Below, one piece after another: positions 25,089 to 37,804 of a DNA stretch of 64,000 nucleotides. Where the stretch lies: assembly GCA_022836615.1 (NCBI GenBank), contig MU405270.1:124001-188000 (forward strand), given 5' to 3'. The notes under the pieces were generated by a model that searched no databases, had not been told where the DNA came from, and saw nothing but the letters and a program-made list of their open reading frames with translations. Each line of letters opens with the position of its first letter. The stretch's first letter is position 1. The position numbers and the translations under genes are program-made. Origin of the DNA: Annulohypoxylon bovei var. microspora. Taxonomy: Eukaryota; Ascomycota; Sordariomycetes; Xylariales; Hypoxylaceae.

Positions 25089-28000
25089 GACTAGAGCATA
25101 GTCACCGAGGTATGGAAAGTAGCTTAGGAAGAAATAAACTAGGATTAGCACCAATGTAAGACAGTCCTCTTTCTACTGATGCTTTCGATACTCCTATTAT
25201 TTCTAAACAAAAAACAACTTAATTTTTTCCCCTGCTCGGTGGCATTCTTAACACTTGTGATATTGACTCATAATGCTATTTCTGAATTTTTGCAGTCACT
25301 ACACAGACTGCAATTACCTAACTAACTTAATTATAATTATGTTGCAAAATATGAAAACTATTTTGTCAATCAATAACTCAAGCTATTTCTAACCTATATT
25401 GTAGATTATACCAAAAGACAATTCTAATATCTTCGCAGCTTATGTGAGTGAATGACAAAATATGACACTACTATAAAGTGAGCAGCTGAAAAGGGGGGCA
25501 CGTTAGCAGCTATCGATTAGTATATTTCCACACCTATTAAAATATGACCCCTTTTAAGATCAATAACCCCTTTATATGGCAAAAGAAACTCTTTCCTTTC
25601 AAATATCGATAATTTGCATTAGATCTCTAATTCGATCGTTAGTAGTAGCTAAAACCATTCTACGCACTATTGATTATCACGATTGTTTGTTAGTGTATAG
25701 TAACACAACCTAGATATCTCAACCCCTATCCTTATCAAGTTTACTCTGGCATTATATTCCCATGGTATGAGGTTCAGCTGTGGCTATAATAGAATGGTAA
25801 CCACCTGCCGGTCTTATTGGCAGCTAGGCCATCCCTGATGAACGGTCTCCTTGGCTTACGGTTCTCAAGAACAGCGTATTCTACTGAACGAAACGCTTGC
25901 TGACTGGCGCTACAAGTGGAAGCTCGCCATATGTATCCAAATATATTACATCCATGTATGATAAATATTTGTTGAAACATCGGGAATACCGCGGATTACG
26001 ACTTTGAAAAAAAAGAAGAAGAAAAACTTCCATTTGCCGTTGGTTATGGAGGTAGCATCCCAACGTCGCAGTTGGAGCCTCATCCTATCAAGGGCCGGCG
26101 GGCGGCACTGATGTGGCTTTCAACGCCGGCTAAGACTTGCGCCGTGGGGGAATTGTCGCGAGGACCGATCTCGCTGGCGCCGATCCCATCTTTTCCTAGC
26201 CCCCTGCCTCAGGCTAAAAGGGAGAAGATTTCCCTCGTGTGGCTTGGTGCCTACCTACGGTTGCGCGGGCAAGCTATGACGAGACTTCGTCAGCCGCACG
26301 CCGTTGGAGAAGGCCCGGGACGAAGCGAGAGCTACTCAAGACTTGGTAAATGATATCGGGCTACTGCCTTGGGTAGGTGTTCGCGAACCTTCCTCTCTCA
26401 TGCTACCTATAACCATAGTGTCCACGACAGCTCTTCATAAAAGCCAATATTCGCAGCATCTTATCCTCCGGCTGCCACATCTGCGCGTGTATTTCTCCCG
26501 AAGGTTTGCTGGCACGGGATGCGCTCCTGGGTCCCAATGAGAGCCCTTGCTATGGGAGAAAGCTAAAGCTGAGGTATCATCTTGATCGACATGTAACCCT
26601 CGCTCTTGCTCGAAGCAGCCGAGTGCGTAGGATTTCCATGTATCACGAATATGCTGAATTATGATGGCATTCTCAAGATACCTACATACATGTATGGCAA
26701 ATACGGTAGTTCGTAGTTATCAGCCCTAACCCTATAGGTTAATATTGAGATAGGCCATGTTAGCACCGGCGATCCTACGATTTTCCTTGATTGGCATGTC
26801 GTTTAGTAGGTAGCCAATGTAGACTTATCTTCGGACGGTGACGCATGTGTGCTACCATATCTGATACCTCGAAGCGAAGGGAACAGTCGTATGTATCCAT
26901 ACTACGAAGTAATAAGTGCATTATACATACATACCTACCTAGGTACGACGAGGGAAATATCTACGTGCAAAACCTCCCGCGCAAACTCGCTTCCTTCGGC
27001 GCTTCTCCGCCCATGGCATTTTTCTATCTTGCCGTCATATATTCATTCACGTCCCGTCGGAAATCGCTCTCCGCATCCCTCTTCAGTAGCAATCTCGCGC
27101 TCCCGCCGTGTAACTATCTACGTCGAAGCCGCCATGTACGACAGCGGGCGTTCCCGGTCTCGCGCCCCTGTACCCCGCGTATCGCTAGACCGTTCGCCCG
27201 TCGTAGAGGCTGGTCTAACGTCGAGCTCCCCTCTGATTGATCCCCGAGTTGTATAATATGCAATAGCACGTTCCGCACGATGTGCCCGTTACCGTGTTTC
27301 TGATTCGACCCGCTTGCCTCGCAGATAGTCGACTGCGACGGTTACATCTCCCTCACTCTCGTGGGTAATTGGGTGGAAGTCTAGCGCTGAAAATAGTGAG
27401 GGCCCTTGCTAGTCTCTTAGCAAAAAGCTCTTGAGATGATCGCCGGAGACTACATGTTCATGACGAAGACAACGGGTCATACATGGGATCGTCAGGTCTC
27501 TACGCAAAGACTTGCTGGATCGTACCAAGGGCTAAATATGTGTTGATCGATATCAGCGATTGAGTCTACTACTGCAATGTAGCAAACATCTAGCTCACTT
27601 GTCTTGGGCACCGGTATTTATGGAATAGACCGGAGATATGTTGGATCGCGTATAGAAAATATGATGGCAAAAGTAGGTATTACTCATTATCATGTGTATT
27701 ATGCGTTGGTAGGAACGAGTCAAAACTTCAAGAGTCACGATAGTCTCATGCTGTGCAACTTGAACTTGCTCCTCATATGAAGTCGGTACAGGGAATATAA
27801 CCTGTTTGCTGCTGTGAGCTTCACGACAGAGCGACATGCGTCCACAAACACTCACGAGCGTCGAACTACATGTGATCTTCGCATAGGATCTATTTTCAGG
27901 TTTTACTGCAGCCCCTTTTACCGTCGAGGAATCATATAGAGGGGTGATTCGAGCCAGTAGCAGCCTTGGGCATTAATCCTTTGGCCTTGAAAATGGTGAC

Positions 28001-31000
28001 ACCGACAGCCATAAGGTTGCTCAACTTGATCTTGCATTTATGGCTGATGCTGTCACACTTCAAACACCAACGATTGCCTAGGGCTAACTAAGTCCTGTCT
28101 ACCTAGATGCAATGCAGGCAGGGCGATTAAATAGCCAATTCGGGATAATGACAACCCGACGTTGTGAAACCTCTAAGAACTACATAACATAGAATGTGAG
28201 AATTCCATCCTTACTTTAGAAGAACCTACCTAGCAGCCTGGGCACCCCGAGCATAAATTTTAGATACTGACTGGGAGGTTGGTTAAACGCGGCCATCGAT
28301 CAACTTCCGGGATCCTAACCGGGTGTCCTTCATAAAATCGTCGCTCGTTCGCAGTGATACCTGTTCGTAACATTTACCGACGGGATGGTTCGCGCTGGAA
28401 CACGCCGTTAGGACACTACATCTCTAGCATCGATCGGGTTATGCCGCGGCTCTATGCTGAATCAGAAGCTAACAGTCCTTGTTACTGCTCGGATTCCATC
28501 AACTTTTCCGTCTTCTCATTTCAGCTGCTGTGGATAGAAATTGAAACTTTCACCCTGGACTAAGCGAGGGATATGGGACTGTGATCTCGATAGTTCGGTT
28601 GGAAATAGAAGGTGCCTAGAGATATACCTCAACCTCTAAGGCTGTATTGGCTTTATTAACTCAGTTAAATCCACATTTATGGGTAGCTGTTTGCTAGGGA
28701 GCACATGTCGGTAGGCTTGAGGCTTGGGTGATTGCGCAACGTTGACGGTAATCTTGCTAATATTTAGTATATATCACGTTCCGAGCGAAGGCGAACTAGA
28801 GGCGTTCATGATGTACATATACGTACGTCCCGAAATAAAAATAGACAGTTGTGGAGCTTGATATGTATTACCTAGGCTCGGATTCTTTTTTTCTCGGAAT
28901 TGTCCCAGTAGTATGGGTACGAAATCGCCGCATACTCTTGGCATGGGTTTGCTGAGTGCTGAATGTGGCAAGGCGATGAAAGAGAATTCAATTTGTTAAT
29001 TTGCTAGGTTCACGAAATATTTAGACCCATACAGAATGGCGTCAAAATAAACGGAGCATGTGCTAATGCCACTGTATTGGACTGTGTGCTGATCTATCCC
29101 ATTATTACCTAATTAGCCTTGACCGCTATTCAAAATACGTGTAAGTTACTTAGATAGGTACTCCAAGGGATAATTCAGACCACAGTGCAATATAGTAAGA
29201 TTAGCACATGCCCGCACATGCTTCATTTATTTTGACGCCATTCTGCCATAGTGGACGTAGCCCTACATCGTTGGGCTTTGACATGTGAAAGGCGGCATGG
29301 ATCGTTGTATCTGTCAGTCAGTCTGTGTAATAAGGTGGGGCTGGACCTTAGGAGACGCATCATCCTGCGAATGAGTAGGTAGGTATTCCGTCTACCGTCT
29401 CGCCCGTGAAAGGGACAGGGGATCGACATCAGAAGGTACATGTCATATGTACATAGGTTTCGGAATCGTGATAGCCCTGAAGGTTTCATCGATATCTAGT
29501 AACAAGTCCCTTGATCGTCCGATAGCCCCTGTGAGTTAGCAAATATGGCCCCATCGTGTTGTGATATTTTCCAGTAAGGCCCTCGGGCCTAGGAGTTTAG
29601 AAAATAAAGTGGCGAGTGTGCTGAAAATGATTCTATCATCTTAGACCGAGGTTATTAGATATCAGAAACAAATTTTGAATGAAAACCCTGCGCGTTACCT
29701 AAATGTTTTCGAATTCGATAGTCCACTGGAAATTACTTAATGCTTAAGGGAAGACGGAGACTTTCGGGAACTCAGCCTAAGGCTCCGTATGGCGTACCCA
29801 AAGCTGGATCCTCCGAACATGTTACCTAAGTGAGTAGGTCCTGCAGACTGACAGTTGAATACACGTGCAACTCGCGATCCGTAGACCAGAAACGGGATCA
29901 GGATGGGCCATTCAAGGTGAATGGATTTGCCGGTCCAGTCAGAGCGACAACAACGTGCAGCATCTCCAATTGCCGAATCCTATGCTCAGTCTCGAACACA
30001 TTCAAACACATAAGGCGGTGTTGAGTGCAGGGTTGACTTATACATATGTAGGTAGGTAGGTATATAGGCTGATGGCTGATGGCTGATAGGTAGGCAGGCA
30101 ACTTTACTTAGTAGAAGGATGCTATTAGAATGGCCGAGTGATCCGTTGTCTCGCTTCCTTTAGCACGCATGTATGTAGGTAGGTAGATAAGCCAGGGTTA
30201 GGTAAGTACGTATGACGATAACATGATGCAAAGACTTTTGGATAAGCTTGGCTTTACTGTATGCAGCGGAGCTCGTGTCCATCTCTGCGCTTGAACGAAG
30301 CAGAAGTTTAAGACTTTCGAGACCGAGTCCGCGCAACATAAGAAATCAAAGCATCAAATCAAAGGATGTAATGCTGGAAACATCAAGCTGATAAGTCTTT
30401 CCAGAATCCGGGATATACAGGGGGGAGAGAATAAAGAGTAAGAGAGCTGTTGATCAAAGGATGGGAGCTACAGTAGGAGATGGTGTACTGTAGTTCAATC
30501 AGATAGGCGAGCCCAAGGTGGATAGATAGGACCAAAAGATCGTGATTGTGATTGTGATTGCGATTTCCGAGAAGGTATGAGGCCTGGAGGCGCTGAGGCG
30601 TAACGTAGGGAAGAGAGAAAGCCCCGAATTAGGACTGGTAATCCCTAGCGCGTTAGTGATTGCTTCTTGCTTCTGCAGGACGCAACATTGAACGGAACGT
30701 TGTGGTTTGTCATTTGAACTTTCACATGCCAGAGACAAGGGTAGAGATAGAAGGTACACAGTAGGCTTAGAAAGAAAGAAGAGAAAGGGCAACCATGGAC
30801 GGACCTTGACGCGTGTTATAAATGTACATGTGCATTGTACATACATACATACCTACCTCATGCTCGCATGCTGTAGTACCAGACATGATCAAATGCTTTA
30901 ATGTTTTAATGCTTCGATGCTTCAATGTTCCATTCATGTTAACCCTTATAAAGCCCACCGGGATTTTATTGGCTTCAGGTGACACAGGAGAAACTATTAA

Positions 31001-32045
31001 CTATTCTGCAATATAATGCGATACAATACACAGATTGCATACCAGTAAAGGCACATGATATATGGAGGTTCCTGACCAGTGGTATGTGGTGTTCTCTATT
31101 GTCTCGGCTGCCCTGTATTTGCTTGCCGACACATGCTATCGCCCCTCCGATGTGTACATCCACGAGGTACCCGACCCGCAGATCTACTGCAGGCATCAAG
31201 GTACCGCTACCCGAAGCTGATATGGGGCTCGATAGAGAACGGGACCCGCTATGCCTATGTACCTAGTACCTAGCATGTAGCCAGGTAGCATGGCGGCGCA
31301 TCAGGAGCTTTCGGGATCGCTGACTTCATTGGCTGAATGGAAGGACGTGGAATGCGTCAATAAGAGCCACAAGAATGGCGGTGATTCTTGCGACTAAGAC
31401 GAAGATGTGATGCGACCCTATAATGTACCTCGCGATCTGTATACGCAAAGTGCGCAGGATGGCGCCAGGTACATAACGGGCTTAGTAGGAAGTCAAGGTC
31501 CCATTCTGATCGAGTAAAGAGAAAGGGAAGGTACCTACAGAAGGTGGGCAAGGTGGGCAAGGTGGGCTAGAAAGGCAAAAGCACATGTCAAAAAGAATGT
31601 TGGCGCAAGGCAATCTAGGTTGACTTCTGACTACCTCTTACAGCTCTTATTTATTATTTTAAAAGAACATCGTTTCACCTGCCGCAGCCGTTGTGCCTTG
31701 TGTCTCCCTTAACATTTATATTCCGCATTTTTGCCTTTAACGGACCTCGATTTAAAGTTAATAGCTGCTGACCTCTTAACCTTAACCATCCATCCTACCA
31801 ATCCACGCTTTCCCTCTATCTCTCTCACATTCTATTCCATCTATCCTATCCATCCAATCCAACAATCTTCAAGGTTGTAACGAATAAGCAGAGCCTTGAT
31901 CAAGCTTCCTCGTTCACCCCTCTCCAATTCTCCCCAAACCATCATCAGTACCCAACAACTCACCTACGCTACGGCTCTTTCTTGAGTTTCTTCCGCTCAT
32001 CTTCCATCCCTCTCGACAGTCCTATATCAACAACCTAGTCTTGCG
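25089..32045. other. 7-kb gene desert
   Basis: No domain-bearing frame is visible on either strand. Contents: very AT-rich DNA at 25200-25700; a pocket of GC-rich sequence at 26950-27240 with overlapping open frames and a strong-context ATG at 27134 (see findings); repeated GGTAGGTA and ACATACATAC words near 26930, 30045, 30175 and 30840; GCTGATG triplicate near 30068; GTGATT repeats near 30542; and a CT-rich leader (31790-32040) of the CAP20-like gene. The repeat-like composition suggests decayed elements, but none can be named. Confidence 0.5.
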
Positions 32046-32672
32046 ATGGCTGCCCAAGTGAACGGCGAAGTCCACCCTGCATCCGCGACTCTGTCGGTAA
32101 GTTTGCGACATCTTCATCTGTGCCTTAGAGCATTAGAGAATCATTTCCAAGTTCCCGAGCCAGCTAACATCGCGATACAATAGCACATCACAGGATACCC
32201 GATCGTTGGTGATGGCATCGCCTACTTCAAGGGGAGCCCTTACGGCCAGAAGTCGATAGAGTTGGGCGATTCTGCCTACAAGGCTTTCGCCAAGCCGGTC
32301 ATCCCTTACCTCTCGAAGCCTTACCAATACGTCTCGCCATACATTAAGAAGGCTGATGTGATTGGCGACGACACCTTGACCAAGATCGACGCACGCCTCC
32401 CCGCCCTAAAGAAACCAACTCACGAGCTGTGGACCGATGGCAAGAACTTCGTCTTCTTCCCCGTCCGCAAGGGTTACGAAACCAAGAATCACGTTTTCGA
32501 CGTCTACAGCACCGAATACAAGAAAGTTGGTGGCGATGGCTTGGTGACATCCAGCAAGGCGCTCGTCTCGACCGGTCTTGTGGTCACTACCGAAGCACTC
32601 ACCTGGGTTGGCGACTTTCTGAGAGCCAGAAAAGTGCAGGCCAAGGAAGCGAGCAACAACGCTTCTCAATAA
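32046..32672 (+). CDS. CAP20: CAP20-like perilipin (lipid-droplet protein)
   Basis: Two exons, 32046-32096 and 32184-32672, around an 87-nt intron, encoding 179 residues. The sequence has the CAP20 pattern: a short polar start, YPIVGDGIAYFK, SIELGDSAYKAFAKPVIPYL, PYQYVSPYIKKAD, then a lysine-rich amphipathic C-terminal half. CAP20 was described in Colletotrichum as a pathogenicity gene, and its homologues (Metarhizium MPL1) coat lipid droplets; these roles are family knowledge. There is no signal peptide or membrane helix. A long CT-rich leader precedes the gene, compatible with high expression. The presence of this gene supports a Sordariomycete origin but does not prove pathogenicity. Confidence 0.88.
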
Positions 32673-33775
32673 GCCAACCAATGAACAGGGGACGCATGCA
32701 GAGATGAAAAAGACAATTCTCAACACATTTTTTCCTTCTTTCTTTTGATACCATACAGCATTTTTTATTCATCGGCCTTGAAAACGGAAATTTCGGAAAT
32801 CCGTCTTGGGTATTGTTTGTCGAGCAACTTGAAGAGGTTGTATTATGAAGGGTGGGGGAGGGCATATGGCCTAGTCTCTAGGCATTCACTTTCGCTTCGC
32901 ATTCTGGCGCAAGGAAAAGGAGTTCTACGTCGTGTGAGATGATTTGCCCGAAGTTGTGAATATTCGATTCAGTCATCCGGTTTACTTCCTATCATGAGCT
33001 TCGTCGCAGCGTAACTGTTGATGAACTCCACAGAACGAGAATGGCGGGAGTGTGTAGGTAGGGATATGAGAAGGAACGCGGGCGAAGTTGTGTACAGCCG
33101 AGTCGCACGTGGTGGTTAATGACCTGTACGAGAAGAGAATAGATTCCGATTCTGTTACGTCTACTGCTTGTTATCATGCTATCTTATTCCTTCATCAGTA
33201 AGGTTCACTCTTGGTGACCAGCTAAAAGCAATGAATCGAACCGAACCAACAGAATAAATAGAACCAGTTAGAAAAAGGCAAGATAAAGCGAATCAGGCCA
33301 GCTTCAAATCGTGGACAATTTGTTGCATAGACACTGCCGAAGCTGGCAAAAAGTCACAGGATTAAAAATAAAAAAATTCTTAGGTAATCAATATGGAACC
33401 TTGAATTTGAGTGGAATTGATTTTTAGCGGGCTGGCAGTTGGTAACGGCTGTAATAGCGGTGACGGTTTATAGTGGGTACGCCAGCAAGAAAAGAATCAC
33501 GTGGTCTCGCATTCATCAATTATTGACCTGGCAACGGTGCTTATGTCAAGATAAACACATCAACCCACCTATCATTAGACCTCCACCATCCACAATCCAC
33601 CCCCATTGCCATGCAGTAATCTAGGGAATTTTTAAGACATCTCGCATCTCGCATCTCGCATCTCTCAAATGCTAAATGTTGCACAGACTTCATTCTGCTG
33701 AGAATACCTAATAGTTACAACTTTGTCCCTACACAACTACACTTACGCTTTTCTCTATTGCGAGAAAGAAAACAA
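32673..33775. other. Intergenic interval
   Basis: 3' UTR of the CAP20-like gene and promoter of the coiled-coil gene. A short tandem CATCTCG repeat lies at about 33640-33665. Open frames of about 60 codons have no recognisable content. Confidence 0.45.
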
Positions 33776-35789
33776 ATGATTAACGTTGACCACTCATCTA
33801 GCCTAGCGGGCTCGCCGGGTGGTGCCACACCACTCCAACCAATATCCTCCGACCGAGTCAACCAGCAGCGCGATCCTGCCCTCTCCGCTTCTGCGCGAAT
33901 AGATCAATCTCGTGATAGCGACGTGCATGATAAGATCCGCCAGTTTAACAACATGACGCACAATGGCCCTGGCGGCGCCGCATCTATGTCTCGGCAGCTT
34001 GAGCGGAAGACTGCCGACGCAGCTCTAAAGCGAGCTATGCTAGGACGTGAAGAAGCCGAGGGCGAGATGCGACGATACCGAGATGAGGCCCGAACGCTAC
34101 GCCGCCAGATCGAGGAAAGCCGTGCCAGAGAGCGTAAAGTAGGCGAAAGACTAGAAGATGTCATGGTGAGTACGATAAAATTTACGTGTTGGCCAATACC
34201 AACCAGAGTCGCTAACAATGTCTTTGTAGGAGAAATATGGACAAGCAAAAGAAACCCTCCAGCACAGCAAAGCCATATGGGAGAAAGAGGTACGGCAAGC
34301 GCGCAAGGAGTTATTTAAGACGCAGTCGACGACCGTCAAGTTACAAGAGGAGCTAAAAGAGGTCCGAGCCGCCTCTAAGTCTATAGAAGAGTCTTTAGCA
34401 AGAGAGAAGGAACTCGGCAAGGCTCGAGAACAAGAAGCATTCACATCGCGCGTTCAACTTGTCGATATGCAGGAACAGCTAGAAAAAGCTCTCGAGCGCA
34501 TCGCATTCGTCGAGGAAGAACGTGATGCCTACAAGGCCGCTGCTAAAAGCGAGGAGATCGCCAGAATCGCCATAGAGGGCCGTCTACCACTACCTCCTGA
34601 GGAGCCGGATAGCGAGTTCGCCTCTCCTAAGAAGGAAAGAGTTTCTTTGTCGGCCGTCGATATTCTATCTTCTGCCGCGAGCGAGGCTGAGATAGAAGAG
34701 TTGAACCGTTTATGGCAATGGGAGAAGCAGCGAGCCGACCGTGCTCAGGAGCATCTCGAGTTCGTACAGGCTGAATGCGAATTGCGATGCTGCTCTTGCT
34801 CGAAGAGTCACGCCCGGAGAAGCATCCGAACCTCAATCCGCCAGGAACGGCCCAAGTCGATTCCGATTGTTGATCCGGCAGATCTTATGATCTTAGGCCG
34901 AAAGTCTGGATCTTCAGAGCAACCCATCCCTACAGAGATTGAGCAGGGCCAAGATCAACAAGAGCTTGTGAAGCCAGAAATAATAGAACCACCTGTAGAA
35001 GACATCTCCCAGCAAGAGGAACCTGAGGAGATTAAGCTACCAAAGGGCCCTAGACGTAGCACAATATTTGTGCCATCCGAGGGAATCTTCAGGACTGTCT
35101 CCCAGCAAGAACTCGAGGCGATGGAGCAATCCGTCGAGTCTATTCCCGAGCCGCCAACCCCAGTGGACTCCCAACCGGACTCCCAACTAGACTCCCAACC
35201 AGACCCTCCTCACTATTGCCGGACCCCCTCTGTCGAGCCTCCCACATTCGCTCTACTAGCGCAAGAGCGCGTTTCCCTCCTCTCACTCCTCAACGCGCCC
35301 CACGAGATGGACTCAAACTGCACGCCCATGAACATCCCCACCGCGCGCCACACCGACGCCGAGCAGGACGAAGACGACGCCGCGCTCTCAGACCCGGAAC
35401 CGGAGACGGAAACGCCAGCGCAGATCGCCGCGGCCCACGACGCCACGCGGCCGCACACCTCGGCAGCCTTCTTCACGGTGACGAAGACGACCACCGTCCC
35501 GGTCCACGACAACAACTTCCGCGGCAGCAGCAGCAGCTTCCGCAGCACCAGCAGCGCCAGCAACCAGCCGCCGTCGTTCGACGTTAACAACCCGGCGCTG
35601 ACGCCGACGATGACGCGCGAGCAGGCGCTCGCGCAGATCAAGGAGAGGCGCGGGCGCGCTAGGAGCGCCGCGCAGGGCCTCGCCACGCCTAGGAGGCAGA
35701 TGGTCGCCGGCCTCGGCAAGAGCGCGAGCACGGGCGAGCGGCGCGACGTCAGCGCGCCTACGGGCCGCGCTAAGGGGCGGTCGGCGTGA
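33776..35789 (+). CDS. Conserved fungal coiled-coil protein, function unknown
   Basis: Two exons, 33776-34165 and 34230-35789, around a 64-nt intron (GTGAGT...GTAG), encoding 649 residues. A polar leader of about 60 residues is followed by a long charged coiled coil from about 70 to 240 (RQLERKTADAALKRAMLGRE, EQLEKALERIAFVEEERDAY). A short conserved block WQWEKQRADRAQEHLEFVQA leads to a cysteine cluster (CELRCCSCSK). The rest is disordered, with a small DSQPDSQLDSQPD repeat, Ser runs, and a basic block near the end (MTREQALAQIKERRGRARS). I believe this is a conserved Pezizomycotina family but cannot assign a function. A cytoskeletal or scaffold role would fit the coil but is a guess. The last 600 bases are abruptly GC-rich. 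Confidence 0.8.
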
Positions 35790-37804
35790 GCTCGAGCTGG
35801 CTTGGTTGTCTGTCTGGGGCCTGTTAATACATACCTAATGTTTGATTCCCACGGGGGCTTACTGCCTACTAACCTACTAATTACCTGGGCGGCGGGCTGG
35901 TAAGACAAACGGGATACAAATTCACGGAGACCTTTTGTTCTAAGGCGCCGAGGAAAAGGGGCTGGGCGTTCAGCACGATACTCAGAACTGCAATTGCATT
36001 TCCATCGGCGTTTTTTTTTTTGTACTCTCGTTTAATTGTCCCTGTTCTTTTTTCTTATTCTTTTTTCTCCCCCCGAGGAAAAGGAGGGAGGGATGGGGGG
36101 ATGGGGATCGGTGATGAAATGACACGGAATGGAATGGGGCGTTGGATTTTTTTTCTCAGACCCTCCAACTATATTACCCCTTTGCCCTCTCGCGTTGTGT
36201 CGCGTTGCGTTGCATTTTCCTTGTATACCTCAGCTTACGACGTGGATGAACGGCGGAGTTGGGGGCTTGTTTGGCTTGGTTTGGCTTGGCTACGTTAGGT
36301 AGATAGGGTGTGAGATTACAGATGCGTAATGGAAGATTACTACTACTACAACAGCTATTGCTCTTTTGGCCTGGGTGACATACGTGAGATTCATTGGAAG
36401 TGAGATGGCGTTGCGGAAAACTGTGCGTGTTTGGTTTGCAGATGTCGTAAAATGTTTACGTGAATTTATCGTTAAATTGGAAATTATCTATCCTAGGGAC
36501 ATACGACTGGAAACCGTTTCTAAACTGTTTGTAGGTAGGTAGGTAGAGAAGTACATATCCTGATTTCCTCTGCTTTGCTGCTTTGCCTTTGTTTGCGGTG
36601 TGTATTGAGGTCCTCAGAGCCTCCTAGTAGTTATGAGTTGAGCACGTCATTCTATACTCAATTCCGCTGTGCGGTTCGACTTGCTTCTGCGACTTAATAT
36701 CCGGTTGGTTACCTAGCCATGTCCATTATTGTGTGTATTAATAATGGATATTCAGAGGACGCAGACGCCGGGCCGGCTCTGGTGGAGTAACTGGTTGTTC
36801 CCAAATAGCAAGAAGCATCGGCAGCGTACGGAGCTGTTGGGCATGTTGTATGAGATCGTGTGCTGTATGCTCTATCCCCAGTTTCTTGTTTGGGGACGGG
36901 ATTAAACTAGCCCTGGAGTTGTTCGATCTCTTCATCCCTGATGAGCTGCTTGAATACATCGGGTTTGCTACAATTCTCTGCGCCTGCTTCTTATATGCCT
37001 CTTGTCCTGGTTCCGCCGCGGTTCATTGTATTCCTTCTATTCCGTTGAAAGCCAGCCAGCTTGGTTGGGTCTGTTGAGAAAGAGATGGGATATCCGAATT
37101 ATTCGGTAAATGGAGACCGGCCTTCTAAAACTTAGTGTTAAAGTAGTGCGCAAAAAAGGCTTTAATGCTACAAGGGCGATGGTAGAAGTATTGATATTCG
37201 CCATCCAAATGATCAACAATGATCAGATGTGTTGGGAGAGAGAAGACCCCAAAATGCTGGCGACGAAAAAGTAGCCTTGAGTTCCGTAAGCTTTATTCGT
37301 TATAGGAGACTTGTACGCCGTGGTATGACAGTTGCTTCTGTTGAGTACGTATCTTGATTCTTGGCGAGTAACCGTGGATTGCTGTGTCACTGGGAAAGAA
37401 ACTGAAGACAAGAAAAACCGCGGGGCTCATGTTTAGCCATGAACTTACTCCTACGGTGTTTAGATGATAGTATGTTTCTGAATGAAATGGAAATGTGTTA
37501 AGCTTACCTGATGCCGATTTATCATGTATATATAGTAATTATACTCGTGTTAGAGTGCCTGAGAAAAGGTAAAATTATATACATATCTTTAAATGCCCAG
37601 GTAGGTACCTAGATAATCGAAAGAACGGCAGTAGCCAACGACCGTAGATGGTGGGTGTTTATATAATTTCCCCCTTTTCTCTCTCTGCTATATGTATATC
37701 TACCTACTGACTCACCTCCAACCAAACGGCAACAATCCAAAATTCGCAAATTCAAACTACCTCACAACCCAAACCACAAATTCCCACTCATCTAGGTTAG
37801 ATAT
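35790..37804. other. Intergenic interval between converging genes
   Basis: 2 kb between two 3' ends. It holds T-rich and G-rich tracts (36010-36110), TTGGCTTGG repeats near 36270, GTAGGTAGGTAGGTAG at 36531-36546 and a GGTAGGTACCTAG motif near 37600. A minus-strand frame of 73 codons (36959-36738) has no recognisable domain. Confidence 0.45.

Noticed and set aside
26849..27256. Overlapping 131- and 135-codon frames
   Set aside because: Two frames open over the same GC-rich pocket. Neither has a domain, and one starts with a non-ATG codon. Only the short strong-context ATG inside is kept as a tentative finding.
35213..35908. 231-codon minus-strand open frame
   Set aside because: It is antisense to the GC-rich end of the coiled-coil gene and has the same cause.
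36738..36959. 73-codon minus-strand frame with Ser-rich start
   Set aside because: No domain, no conserved context and no splice partners.
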